Source: JBBQQG01 sp038216175 (GTDB taxonomy: Bacteria; Patescibacteriota; Saccharimonadia; Saccharimonadales; OMJO01). Taken from it: a stretch of 64,000 nt of DNA. Under the pieces are notes generated by a model. That model made no database searches. It was not told where the DNA came from and worked only from the letters and a program-made list of their open reading frames with translations. Position numbers and translations under genes: made by a program. The number at the start of each line of letters is the position of its first letter. Position 1 is the stretch's first letter. The stretch lies in contig JBBQQG010000002.1 of the NCBI GenBank assembly GCA_038216175.1, positions 1 to 64,000 of the forward strand, read 5' to 3'. This document shows positions 1 through 8,115 of this stretch, piece by piece.

Positions 1-545
1 CAGTAAATTTGGGAATTAATAGTCCTACAAATAAAACTATAAGTATTAAAGGAGCCACGACCCCATTTTATCTTGCAATGAGTGAAGCTTATCATTCGCA
101 GTGGCGATTGGAATTTAAAAATGCTCGAGTAAAGGGTATACAAAGTTGGTTACCATTGATCAAACCAAATGCTATTTCCGATTCAGACCACATAAAGTTG
201 AATGATTTTCAAAATGGCTGGTATGTAGATGTACATAAATATTGCGATGAACAAAAACTATGTACAAAAAATGCAGACGGAAGTTATGACATGGAAATGT
301 TAGTCGAGTTTGCCCCACAACGTTGGTTTTATGTAGGACTAATAATTTCTGGAACTACTCTTTTTGCTTGTATAGGCTACCTAATAATTTCTAGGCGAAG
401 TCGAAGGCGAAAACCAACAAACGATCCAACTTACAAACTTCATAGAAATACTACACAACCTAAGACAACGCCAAACGTAAAAAATGTGTCAAAAAAGCAT
501 GCACCATCTCAAAAACTCAAGAAACTACCTAATGTCATACAATGA
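1..545 (+). CDS. C-terminal part of a membrane protein (5' end outside window)
   Basis: The frame is open from the first complete codon (base 3) with no stop before it, so the gene begins upstream of the window; the TTG at 9 is only an internal codon. The visible part is an extracytoplasmic stretch with several Trp and Cys residues, then one hydrophobic helix (about residues 108-128 counted from the TTG) and a strongly basic Arg/Lys-rich cytoplasmic tail. This suits the end of a large multi-pass or single-anchor surface protein. It overlaps the next membrane protein by four bases (ATGA), so the two are probably co-translated and may work together in envelope glycan synthesis. No family can be named from this fragment. 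Confidence 0.7.
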   Translation, partial: VNLGINSPTNKTISIKGATTPFYLAMSEAYHSQWRLEFKNARVKGIQSWLPLIKPNAISDSDHIKLNDFQNGWYVDVHKYCDEQKLCTKNADGSYDMEMLVEFAPQRWFYVGLIISGTTLFACIGYLIISRRSRRRKPTNDPTYKLHRNTTQPKTTPNVKNVSKKHAPSQKLKKLPNVIQ

Positions 546-2194
546 AGATAGTAAACGGTAAAAGCAAAAAAGTCTGGCTAAATTACACCGGGCTTGTACT
601 CCTAATAATGGGACCAATGCTGTTACGCGGCTATATCTTAACTTTTGATATGGTATTTACTCCAAAATTACCTGCACCGTCTACTGTAATTAACAGTTAT
701 TTGTTCGAAGAATTTCTGCACATACTTAACATTGCACTACCTAGCCAGTTGATACAAAAAATGATGATATTCTCAATCCTTCTTATTGCAGGTGTTGGTA
801 TGCACAAACTAACTCAACTTTCTATGCAAAAAAGAAAAGAACTACCTGCTTATTTTGCTGGCATACTATATGTCGTAAACCCTTTTACTTATGAGCGCTG
901 GATGGCTGGACACTACTACCTGCTTGTGGGTTATGCACTACTTCCTTGGCTGGTACGTTCACTTCTATTTTTTGTTAAAAAACCAGCGCGACGTCAAGCT
1001 TTTTATCTCATGATTTGGTACTGTGCTATGGCTTTTGCATCTATTCATGTACTTGTGTTGAGCATATTGGCGGGCATAGTAATCTTGGTCGTGCATACTA
1101 TTTTAAATAGAAACAAAATATATTTTCAAAAATTGGGCTTGAATACTTTGTTAATTTGTCTTGGTTTTGTTCTGATTAATAGCTTTTGGATAGTCGGAGT
1201 AGTAAACGGATCTTCAGAAATTGTACGCACTGTAAATAGTTTTGATAATCGCCATTTAGAAGCGTTTACGACTGCAGCCAATCCGCATGTCGGTCTTCTA
1301 CCAAATGTGATTGGTATGAGCGGCTTTTGGCTTGAGCGTTATCACCGATATGCTTTACCCAATGCAGTGTGGGTTATGTGGCTGACAATAATGCTAGCTT
1401 TGCTGGTTCTAGTTGGGCTTGGTATTAAACGCCACTACGCAAACAGTCGTGCCCAGACAATAGCTTTTGCAATCATCGGCGGGTTAGGATTTTTTATTGC
1501 GTCGGGTATTCATGCACCGATTTGGGGCAGATTAAATCACTGGATCCTACTTCATATTCCAATTCTTAGAGGATTCCGCGAACCTCAAAAATTTGTAGCT
1601 CTGCTAGTACTGGCATACTGCTTTTTCGCTGCCATTGGAATAGAGCAACTGATGGAGTTTCTCGATGGAAAAAAGTTTGCTCTTAAAGATAGTCTTGCTC
1701 CGGCGCTACTGTTACTACCTATTGGACTGGTACCTGTAATGATATTTGGTTTTGCTGGGCAATTAAAACCAGTAGACTATCCAGCCAGTTGGTATAGATA
1801 TAATAAGCAATTGAAGCAAGATACCGGGGACTATAAGGCACTCTTTTTACCATGGCATGAGTATATGAGCTTCGATTTCACACCACGTATTATCGCTAAT
1901 CCTGCTCCAAATTTCTTCGGCAGTCGTATTATATCCGGCGATAATGCGGAGTTTGGAGACGTTTACCGAGAAACATTCAATCCTCGTAGCGATTATATCG
2001 AACAGCAAACATTACCTCAGCTTTCTGCTCCTGATTTAGGACTACGTTTAAATAAACTGAATATCAAATACATTATGTTATCGCGCGGTTATGACTGGCA
2101 AAATTATAGACAACTGGATAATACTCGGCAGCTTAAAAAGATTAGAGATGATGTAGGACTGACTGTGTATGAGAATACGGAGAATAGAAAATAG
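542..2194 (+). CDS. Multi-pass membrane protein, GT-C glycosyltransferase/YfhO-like
   Basis: A 550-residue polytopic protein with about ten hydrophobic helices and a soluble extracytoplasmic C-terminal region of about 130 residues. The many helices, the aromatic-rich first large loop (ERWMAGHYYLL) and the C-terminal soluble part resemble GT-C fold polyprenyl-phosphate-sugar transferases and YfhO-like proteins, but I see no diagnostic motif, so the substrate is unknown. The ATG overlaps the stop of the upstream gene (ATGA), and a small membrane protein starts one base after its stop. The three form an operon, which suggests a joint role in modifying cell-surface glycan or lipid. Family assignment is inference from topology. 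Confidence 0.75.
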   Translation: MKIVNGKSKKVWLNYTGLVLLIMGPMLLRGYILTFDMVFTPKLPAPSTVINSYLFEEFLHILNIALPSQLIQKMMIFSILLIAGVGMHKLTQLSMQKRKELPAYFAGILYVVNPFTYERWMAGHYYLLVGYALLPWLVRSLLFFVKKPARRQAFYLMIWYCAMAFASIHVLVLSILAGIVILVVHTILNRNKIYFQKLGLNTLLICLGFVLINSFWIVGVVNGSSEIVRTVNSFDNRHLEAFTTAANPHVGLLPNVIGMSGFWLERYHRYALPNAVWVMWLTIMLALLVLVGLGIKRHYANSRAQTIAFAIIGGLGFFIASGIHAPIWGRLNHWILLHIPILRGFREPQKFVALLVLAYCFFAAIGIEQLMEFLDGKKFALKDSLAPALLLLPIGLVPVMIFGFAGQLKPVDYPASWYRYNKQLKQDTGDYKALFLPWHEYMSFDFTPRIIANPAPNFFGSRIISGDNAEFGDVYRETFNPRSDYIEQQTLPQLSAPDLGLRLNKLNIKYIMLSRGYDWQNYRQLDNTRQLKKIRDDVGLTVYENTENRK

Positions 2195-2195
2195 T

Positions 2196-2657
2196 ATGGC
2201 TGTAAATAAAAATAAGATAGGCAACGAAGTAATTAGTGGTAGATCTAGTTTCTTAGATCTCCGCAGAATAAATATGATGAAACCGGCATCAGAGACGATT
2301 CGCCGCGCTACTACTCTTCCAATAAAACTAGAGTTTAACCCCGTACAAGTAACTAAAGTTCCCAAAACAAGCTTTTTAGACGGTACTGCCTACGAACTTT
2401 TATTTATTATGATTGCCGCCATAATCTCATCATTTACAGGTTACCGTGATTGGGTATTTTTGGCATATCTATTAATGGCATTGGCACTTCGAGTTTCTAG
2501 TCAGAGAATTCTTCGTTCTGCACTTTTTTGTCTGGTACTTATTCCAATCTTGCTTCAACTCCATAAAGACGGCTTAGCAGATATGTTTGCCATCTTTGTT
2601 TTTTACTTCTTAAGTATCGGGTTACTCCGTGCCATGATTGAACTTCGTAAAGATTAG
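2196..2657 (+). CDS. Small membrane protein of unknown function
   Basis: About 153 residues. A hydrophilic N-terminal part of about 60 residues is followed by three or four closely spaced hydrophobic helices and a short charged tail. I chose the ATG at 2196 because GGAGA lies about 12 bases upstream and it begins one base after the stop of the preceding gene; an in-frame ATG at 2169 would add nine residues and overlap that gene. It is the last gene of the membrane-protein operon. No family recognised. Confidence 0.7.
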   Translation: MAVNKNKIGNEVISGRSSFLDLRRINMMKPASETIRRATTLPIKLEFNPVQVTKVPKTSFLDGTAYELLFIMIAAIISSFTGYRDWVFLAYLLMALALRVSSQRILRSALFCLVLIPILLQLHKDGLADMFAIFVFYFLSIGLLRAMIELRKD

Positions 2658-2754
2658 TTATCCACATGAGATATTTAACAGTAATTAATACGACATAGTC
2701 ATAAGCTTAAATAATGCTAAAGTATAGTAGCGTATTAATAAGGGAGGAGAACGT

Positions 2755-3117
2755 ATGATTAAGCATATTAGGGCTTTGGCTCAAACTTCTCTACTGAGTA
2801 AAATTGCTTTTTTTACTGCTAGTTTAGGTTTACTTGGACTTGTTGGCTTTGGTACTGTAGCTGCCCAGAATGGCACCGGTACAATTAGCGGCACAGGGTA
2901 TGGCAGCAATAACACTATAATTATTACTGATACAACGACTACGACTACAACCAATAATAATAATGTGAACATTTCAAACAGTAGCAGTCAATCATCTTCA
3001 ACCGGCAATGCTAGTTCAAGCCATAATACGAATGGTGGATCAGCTACCAGTGGCAATGCGAGTAATTCTAATTCCTTCTCGACTTCTGTCAACATTCAGA
3101 ATAATACAAACTTCTAG
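2755..3117 (+). CDS. Secreted Ser/Thr/Asn-rich low-complexity protein
   Basis: A 120-residue protein with a clear signal peptide (hydrophobic core at about residues 17-35, AxA-like cleavage region VAAQ). The mature part is almost entirely Gly, Ser, Thr and Asn, with a run of Thr, a run of Asn, and repeated SGNASxSNS-like segments. A strong Shine-Dalgarno (GGGAGGAG) lies five bases before the ATG, one of the best in the window, suggesting high expression. There is no sorting signal or C-terminal anchor, so it is probably released or loosely held at the surface. Function unknown; the composition suits a flexible surface or adhesin-like filler. Confidence 0.75.
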   Translation: MIKHIRALAQTSLLSKIAFFTASLGLLGLVGFGTVAAQNGTGTISGTGYGSNNTIIITDTTTTTTTNNNNVNISNSSSQSSSTGNASSSHNTNGGSATSGNASNSNSFSTSVNIQNNTNF

Positions 3118-3223
3118 TAACTGACCTTATACAGTTAGACCAAGTGTATCTTTATTGAGTTTTCTGGTTACGTTTTTATTTCTTAATTAGACAGCGTAAG
3201 ATTATACATAAGAGATTAACATT

Positions 3224-3262
3224 ATGTGCGGTCGATTTACCGCGGAGCTAGAGGTAAAGTAG
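3224..3262 (+). pseudogene. Possible 5' relic of a SRAP (YedK/HMCES-type) gene
   Basis: An ATG here opens a 12-codon frame reading MCGRFTAELEVK and then a stop. MCGRF with the catalytic Cys2 is the hallmark N-terminus of SRAP-domain proteins that crosslink abasic sites. A weak TATACA box lies upstream at 3203. The rest of the gene is missing: the frame ends inside the 3' end of the opposite-strand glycosidase, as if that gene's arrival removed the body. A chance match of five residues cannot be excluded. Confidence 0.3.
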
Positions 3263-4667
3263 CACTAATTGGAATTTGTCCATGTGCCATTTGGGTGACT
3301 TTATTTGCTACTTGAAGGTACCAGTCACTTGGCATCTGAGTATAACCATCACTGTTCAATGGAACCATTGTAAGTGCTGTTGGCCAGTTTGCGGAGCTTG
3401 GGGCTTGTTTGAAAAATGCTGTGCCTTCGTTGACTTCATCGAACATAGCTCCATAAAGTGTCGTAGCACCAGCAGACATATCATTATAGGCTTGCCGCCA
3501 AAGGAAATTGCCGCCAAGTCTAGGAATTTGATTTAAGGCATTGCCTGATGACTGGTTGTGAAAAGAGAAGCCAGGGAATATGACGGGCATATACATTTGG
3601 TTATGGCTTTTAGCGTACGTAACTTCAGCTGCCGTCGTTGTTTTATAACTATCGGCACTAGTTAGGCCATTAATTCGACCTACCATCCACGGACTAATTG
3701 CATCGAAGCCAGTAAGAGTGCTTGCCCAAGTACTATTGGTGCGCCAATCGTTATTAACTCCACCCATAACGTAAGCTCGGTAAGCCGGATTAGAATTATT
3801 GTGGAAGAAATCGAGTACTGCAGCGAGATCAGCTGGTGTACCAGGTCGGTCAGAAAAACCGAAACCCCAGATTGTTACAACTGGCAGACCGTTTTGTTTT
3901 AGATATCGGCTGCTTTTTGTAACCCCGGTAGTGTCTACTAAATATTTCCAGTCATTCTCGAGTGTAGAAACCAATGTAGAGCCATTCTGTCCGGAAATGT
4001 CATACATAATGTTAAATGTTCGGCCGCTGGCGCTTGCACCGGCCATTACGTTTTGTGTGACTTTATTGCGCTCAGCAAACATTGCCGTACTAGAAAGTTC
4101 AGAACTAAATCGTTGCAACATAACGCCGTCGATACCGTTGTCTGCCATCCATTTAAAATGTCGCGCAACTGTTTGCTGGTTATAGTCGCTAAATAGGTAT
4201 GCTGGCTGACCGTTAGGGAGTTTGAGACCGGTGTCGCAGCGTTCGGTTGGAGTAAGTTCACTTGTGTCGGGCCAAAAATCTATGAGTGGTGAAGACGGTG
4301 GCGATCCCCCGAACCAATGTCGCCAAGCTGCGCCCTGCGAGCCGTCGGTTGGGCACTGATGCCAGCCCTGGTATCCAAGCATAAACTTATGATTTAGAGT
4401 GGTTGCGTCTACAGTTCCACCATTGGTTGATCCAGTTGCCTTAAATTGCAGGGCATTACCTGAAGACGCAGTTGCATCTGTTATTGAGACTGCAGGCGCA
4501 CTAATTGTTCCGCCCTCAGCCTCCAAACTAGTAGCTGGATTTTGGGCATGCGATCCTACAAGCAAAAATGTTCCTACTAGAGCTACAGTCAGGATAACTA
4601 TTATTAATATAATTTTCTTTTGATATAACCTATAGCTCATATGGAGAGCCTTAAACTTCTTATGCAT
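3237..4667 (-). CDS. Surface-anchored GH71/GH99-like glycoside hydrolase
   Basis: 476 residues. An N-terminal membrane anchor (about residues 17-38) precedes a short linker module (about 46-82) with an EAEGG start and an ASSGNALQFK end, then a catalytic region opening with MLGYQGWHQCP and WRHWFGG. That opening, with the later DNGIDGVMLQRF and MFDEVNEGTAFF segments, is typical of the GH71/99-like (endo-alpha-mannosidase/glucanase-like) family. The enzyme is probably displayed outside the cell and cleaves host or environmental alpha-linked glycan; the exact substrate is not readable. A similar N-terminal linker occurs in the glycosidase at 48.6 kb. The gene is isolated, and its last codons overlap a possible SRAP gene relic on the other strand. 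Confidence 0.85.
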   Translation of the reverse strand: MHKKFKALHMSYRLYQKKIILIIVILTVALVGTFLLVGSHAQNPATSLEAEGGTISAPAVSITDATASSGNALQFKATGSTNGGTVDATTLNHKFMLGYQGWHQCPTDGSQGAAWRHWFGGSPPSSPLIDFWPDTSELTPTERCDTGLKLPNGQPAYLFSDYNQQTVARHFKWMADNGIDGVMLQRFSSELSSTAMFAERNKVTQNVMAGASASGRTFNIMYDISGQNGSTLVSTLENDWKYLVDTTGVTKSSRYLKQNGLPVVTIWGFGFSDRPGTPADLAAVLDFFHNNSNPAYRAYVMGGVNNDWRTNSTWASTLTGFDAISPWMVGRINGLTSADSYKTTTAAEVTYAKSHNQMYMPVIFPGFSFHNQSSGNALNQIPRLGGNFLWRQAYNDMSAGATTLYGAMFDEVNEGTAFFKQAPSSANWPTALTMVPLNSDGYTQMPSDWYLQVANKVTQMAHGQIPISATLPLAPR

Positions 4668-4909
4668 TTACACTTGAATATAATCTATTAAATAGATAGG
4701 CACAAGCTGCTAGAAGTAATAAATTTTGAACCATTAAATTTTTATCTTTAAATGTACCAGTTCCAGATTCACACCAAGATGAATTTAAGTTGCAGCTTAT
4801 TGTATAGCTAAAAAAATAACAGCTTGCCTGGTGGTTTAATTCATAATTTTCGGAGCTAAATATTTACTATTTATTAGAATTAGTAAGCTTACTATACTAA
4901 GATAAGTAA

Positions 4910-5203
4910 ATGCGAATTCTCATGTTTTTAGCAAATTTTGATTGGTTTTGGAATCCGAGTGGCAGGTGGTATGTTTTTTGGTCTGGCTTTGGCAGCGATA
5001 TTGCTGAATTCGCAATACTAGGAAGTATTATTACGTTATATCGTCGACACCGATGTGCCTCATGTTGGCGACTAGCTCATCACCCGGTACCTGGAACAAT
5101 ATATAAAACATGCCATAAACACGCTACAGAGGATGATCATAATAAATTATTCGAAAAACACAAAAGAAAATTTCCTAAACAACACAACTTGCTAAATAAA
5201 TAA
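4910..5203 (+). CDS. Small membrane protein with Cys/His zinc-ribbon-like motif
   Basis: 97 residues. One hydrophobic helix (FWSGFGSDIAEFAILGSIITLY, about 24-45) is followed by a basic cytoplasmic part with the pattern CxxC-xRL-xxHPVPGTxxxxC-xxH. This architecture (short TM helix, 'YRxHxC', HPVPGT, final Cys-His) matches small proteins I associate with actinobacterial genomes and their phages; their function is unknown. A TATACT -10 box ends 11 bases before the ATG and there is no Shine-Dalgarno, suggesting a very short leader. Four Cys/His positions could bind one metal ion (inference). Confidence 0.7.
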   Translation: MRILMFLANFDWFWNPSGRWYVFWSGFGSDIAEFAILGSIITLYRRHRCASCWRLAHHPVPGTIYKTCHKHATEDDHNKLFEKHKRKFPKQHNLLNK

Positions 5204-5396
5204 TTTAACACGTCAGGGATGACATGAATCAAAATAAAGCTTCATGCATTTTAACGTAGTGTCTTAAAAAAGCAGTATCTTAATAAAAATTATACTTAAA
5301 CTTATTATTTTATGCCTTTAAGTTTTATAGCGACTTATATTAGTTAAGTTAGCTATAGCCTAAAACATAACATGATTGCTACAATACATCTTGTCC

Positions 5397-5471
5397 GGCG
5401 CTGTGGCGGAGTGGTAACGCGAAGGTCTGCAAAACCTTTTTTCGCCGGTTCAATTCCGGTCGGCGCCTCCA
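5397..5471 (+). tRNA. tRNA-Cys (GCA)
   Basis: Cloverleaf with acceptor GGCGCTG/CGGCGCC (one G-U pair), a D-arm, an anticodon loop with GCA, a T-arm with GGTTCAATTCC, U73 discriminator as usual for Cys, and an encoded CCA end. A TACAAT -10 box lies at about 5381. It is followed 26 bases later by tRNA-Leu. Confidence 0.95.
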
Positions 5472-5497
5472 AAATTTAAAGTTGGAGCAATAATTAT

Positions 5498-5584
5498 GGG
5501 CGAGTGGCGGAATTGGTATACGCGACAGACTTAAAATCTGTTGACCGATAGGTCTTGTGGGTTCAAGTCCCACCTCGCCCACCA
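5498..5584 (+). tRNA. tRNA-Leu (UAA)
   Basis: Class II tRNA with a long variable arm. Acceptor GGGCGAG/CTCGCCC is perfectly paired, the anticodon stem ACAGA/TCTGT holds the loop CTTAAAA (anticodon TAA), the T-arm is GTGGGTTCAAGTCCCAC, and ACCA is encoded. Probably co-transcribed with tRNA-Cys just upstream. Confidence 0.96.
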
Positions 5585-5678
5585 ACTTTTAATGCTTAAC
5601 TTGATTATTATTATTCAAAGCAATTATTAAGTGAAAATGATATAATAAAGATATAAATTAACTGGGAGAAAATCTGAA

Positions 5679-6236
5679 ATGTTGATTGGTATTCTAATAG
5701 CTATTGGCCTAATAGCAGTTATAATTATTGCTCTTTATAATGGCTTAGTTAGATCAAATGTAAGAGTAGATGAAGCTTGGAGCGATATTACTGTTCAGCT
5801 CAAGAGACGAGCAGATTTAATTCCTAACTTAGTTAATACCGTCAAAGGTTACGCTACTCATGAGAAATCAGTATTTGAAGATGTAACAGCTGCCAGAAGT
5901 GCGACTATCAACGCATCAACTCCTGCCGAGGCTGGTAAAGCTGAAAATATGTTCCAGCAAACTATGAAAAGTTTATTTGCAGTTGCTGAAGCTTATCCTG
6001 ACCTAAAGGCTAATCAAAATTTCCAATCTCTTCAAAACGAACTTACTGATACAGAAGATAAAATTCAGGCATCAAGAAGGTTTTATAACGGATCTGCCAG
6101 AGATTTAAACACAAAAATAAAAGTATTTCCAACCAATATATTTGCAGGAATGATGGGGTTCAAACCTCGAGAATTCTTTGAAGTTGACGAAGCAGAAACT
6201 GCCGCAATTGCAAACCCGACAGAAGTAAAGTTTTAA
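5679..6236 (+). CDS. lemA: LemA family protein
   Basis: 185 residues, the usual length. An N-terminal membrane helix (about 2-22) is followed by a long helical domain with the LemA hallmarks: NVRVDEAWSDITVQLKRRADLIPNLV near residues 27-52, then YATHEKSVFEDVTAAR, and NLQ/NELTDTEDKI-like helices ending in a FEVDEAE tail. The function of LemA is not settled; it is often beside HtpX, as here (23-base gap), and is thought to help membrane or surface protein quality control. GGGAG lies about 12 bases before the ATG and a TATAAT box sits at about 5640. Confidence 0.93.
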   Translation: MLIGILIAIGLIAVIIIALYNGLVRSNVRVDEAWSDITVQLKRRADLIPNLVNTVKGYATHEKSVFEDVTAARSATINASTPAEAGKAENMFQQTMKSLFAVAEAYPDLKANQNFQSLQNELTDTEDKIQASRRFYNGSARDLNTKIKVFPTNIFAGMMGFKPREFFEVDEAETAAIANPTEVKF

Positions 6237-6259
6237 TATTTAATTTTTTGTAAACTGTT

Positions 6260-7141
6260 ATGTATAGCGAGATTGCTGGTAATAAGCGCAAAACTGTAAT
6301 AATAATGGTTGTATTTATCGGACTAGTTGTTGCGATTGCTTGGATTTTTAGCAAGTTTACTGGTCATCCGTACATCACACCTTATGTATTAGCTGGTGCT
6401 TTAGTATATGCGGCCATTACTTACTACAGTGGTTCCCGATTAGCACTTGCTGTAAACGGTGCCCAAGAAATAGCTAAAAGCGACAATCCAAGACTTTTTC
6501 GAATCGTTGAAAATATGGCTATTACCGACGGTTTACCTACGCCAAAAGTTTATATTATAGAAGATCCGGCTCCTAATGCTTTTGCTACTGGTAGAAATCC
6601 ATCCCAGGCTTCAGTATGTGTTACTACTGGATTAATGGATATTATGGATGATAAGGAGCTTGAAGGCGTTATAGCTCACGAGCTTGGGCACATTAAGAAT
6701 TATGATATAAGAGTTTCAATGGTAGCATTTGCACTGGTTGCAGCTATTAGCATCATCGCCGACATTATGCTTAGAATGACTTGGTTTCGAAGCGACGATA
6801 ATAACAATAACAACGATAATCAGCTATTTTTTATACTTGGAATTGTTGCTGCGATTGTAGCCCCACTAATTGCAACTTTAATCCAGCTAGCTGTTTCTAG
6901 AAGCCGTGAATATTTAGCTGATGCTACCGGTGCTCTGACAACACGCTACCCAGAAGGATTGGCAAGCGCACTGCAAAAAATTGAAAATAGAGGCAGCGTA
7001 CTTCAAAGACAAAATGCTTCAACCTCACATTTGTTTTTTGCAAATCCGCTTAAAGATCATAGTTTGGCCAGTTTGTTTAGTACTCATCCCCCAATCGAAG
7101 ACAGAATTAAGCGACTTAGAAATATGGGAACTCACGCTTAG
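6260..7141 (+). CDS. htpX: HtpX-like M48 zinc metalloprotease
   Basis: 293 residues. Two N-terminal helices (about 12-30 and 38-56), the zinc motif HELGH at about 140-144, two further helices, and the third zinc ligand in SREYLADA near residue 213, all in canonical order for HtpX. The active site faces the cytoplasm and the enzyme degrades misfolded membrane proteins. A short Asn/Asp-rich insert (about 174-183) between helices three and four is lineage-specific. It forms a pair with lemA upstream and is followed 11 bases later by a membrane protein. Confidence 0.95.
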   Translation: MYSEIAGNKRKTVIIMVVFIGLVVAIAWIFSKFTGHPYITPYVLAGALVYAAITYYSGSRLALAVNGAQEIAKSDNPRLFRIVENMAITDGLPTPKVYIIEDPAPNAFATGRNPSQASVCVTTGLMDIMDDKELEGVIAHELGHIKNYDIRVSMVAFALVAAISIIADIMLRMTWFRSDDNNNNNDNQLFFILGIVAAIVAPLIATLIQLAVSRSREYLADATGALTTRYPEGLASALQKIENRGSVLQRQNASTSHLFFANPLKDHSLASLFSTHPPIEDRIKRLRNMGTHA

Positions 7142-7152
7142 GGTTTTAATTG

Positions 7153-8115
7153 ATGGCAAATAGAAAAAAATCTGTCAAATTAGAAACCAAGTTAAAAACT
7201 AAAGTTAATTCTACCAGGCAGATTAAAGCACCAAAATATAAGTCTTTTAAAGTAAGCAAATCGATTAAACATCATCGTGGAAATTTGCCGTCGGGTGCGA
7301 AAATATTTTATCGTAGCGTTAATCACCTAATAAAAAACAAAAAGCTATTCGGCGGGTTATTAATTATCTATACCGTTTTAACTGTACTGCTAGTTAAAGG
7401 ATTCGGTGTCACCAATAATCTTCCACAGCTTAAAACATCATTAGAATCGTTATTTAAAGGATCTACCGCTAATTTAACAACTGGGGTGACACTATTTGGT
7501 TTTTTACTTGGATCAGGTGCAGCACCGAGCGATGTTGCCGGTGCTTACCAGACGATGTTGCTAATTATAATTAGTCTGGCCGTTATCTGGGCTCTTAGAC
7601 AAACCTACTCAAAGACTAAAATTAGCCTCCGTGATACTTTTTACAAAGGTATATATCCACTAATACCTTTTTTAATTGTAGTGTTCGTAATTGGTCTTCA
7701 ACTTATTCCACTGCTACTAGCAAATACGCTTTATAGCTTTGTTTTTGGCAACGGACTCGCTGTCACAGCCTTGGAAAAAGTATTGTGGGGGTTACTATTC
7801 TTCCTACTGGCAGTACTAAGCCTATATATGATTACGTCTTCAATATTCGCAGTCTATATAGTTACGCTGCCTGATCTTACCCCTATGCAGGCACTCAGAT
7901 CAGCGAGGGAACTTGTTAGGTTTAGAAGATGGACTATTATGAGAAAACTAATTCTTCTTCCTTTAGCGCTGTTAATTATCGGCGGTATTATTGTTATTCC
8001 GACTATCTTACTATTCACGTCAATTGCTGAATGGGTATATTTTGTTTTGACGCTAATGTCGCTTTTAATTATCCATAGCTATATCTATACGCTTTATCGG
8101 GAACTTATATCATGA
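7153..8115 (+). CDS. Polytopic membrane protein of unknown function
   Basis: About 320 residues from the ATG at 7153 (a TTG one codon earlier is also in frame). A strongly basic Lys-rich N-terminus of about 60 residues precedes five or six hydrophobic helices. The segment TPMQALRSARELVRFRRW before the last helices resembles the cytoplasmic loop seen in YciC/DUF975-type membrane proteins, but I cannot assign it. It sits between htpX and ligA and overlaps ligA by four bases (ATGA), so it is translated with it. Confidence 0.75.
   Translation: MANRKKSVKLETKLKTKVNSTRQIKAPKYKSFKVSKSIKHHRGNLPSGAKIFYRSVNHLIKNKKLFGGLLIIYTVLTVLLVKGFGVTNNLPQLKTSLESLFKGSTANLTTGVTLFGFLLGSGAAPSDVAGAYQTMLLIIISLAVIWALRQTYSKTKISLRDTFYKGIYPLIPFLIVVFVIGLQLIPLLLANTLYSFVFGNGLAVTALEKVLWGLLFFLLAVLSLYMITSSIFAVYIVTLPDLTPMQALRSARELVRFRRWTIMRKLILLPLALLIIGGIIVIPTILLFTSIAEWVYFVLTLMSLLIIHSYIYTLYRELIS

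Noticed and set aside
2078..2365. Minus-strand 95-codon frame opposite the two membrane-protein genes
   Set aside because: Overlaps the ends of two well-supported genes and is a shadow of their codon pattern.
5379..5585. Minus-strand frame of 68 codons (GEVGLEPTRPIGQQILSL-like)
   Set aside because: It is the antisense of tRNA-Cys and tRNA-Leu; this kind of false protein is well known from tRNA loci.
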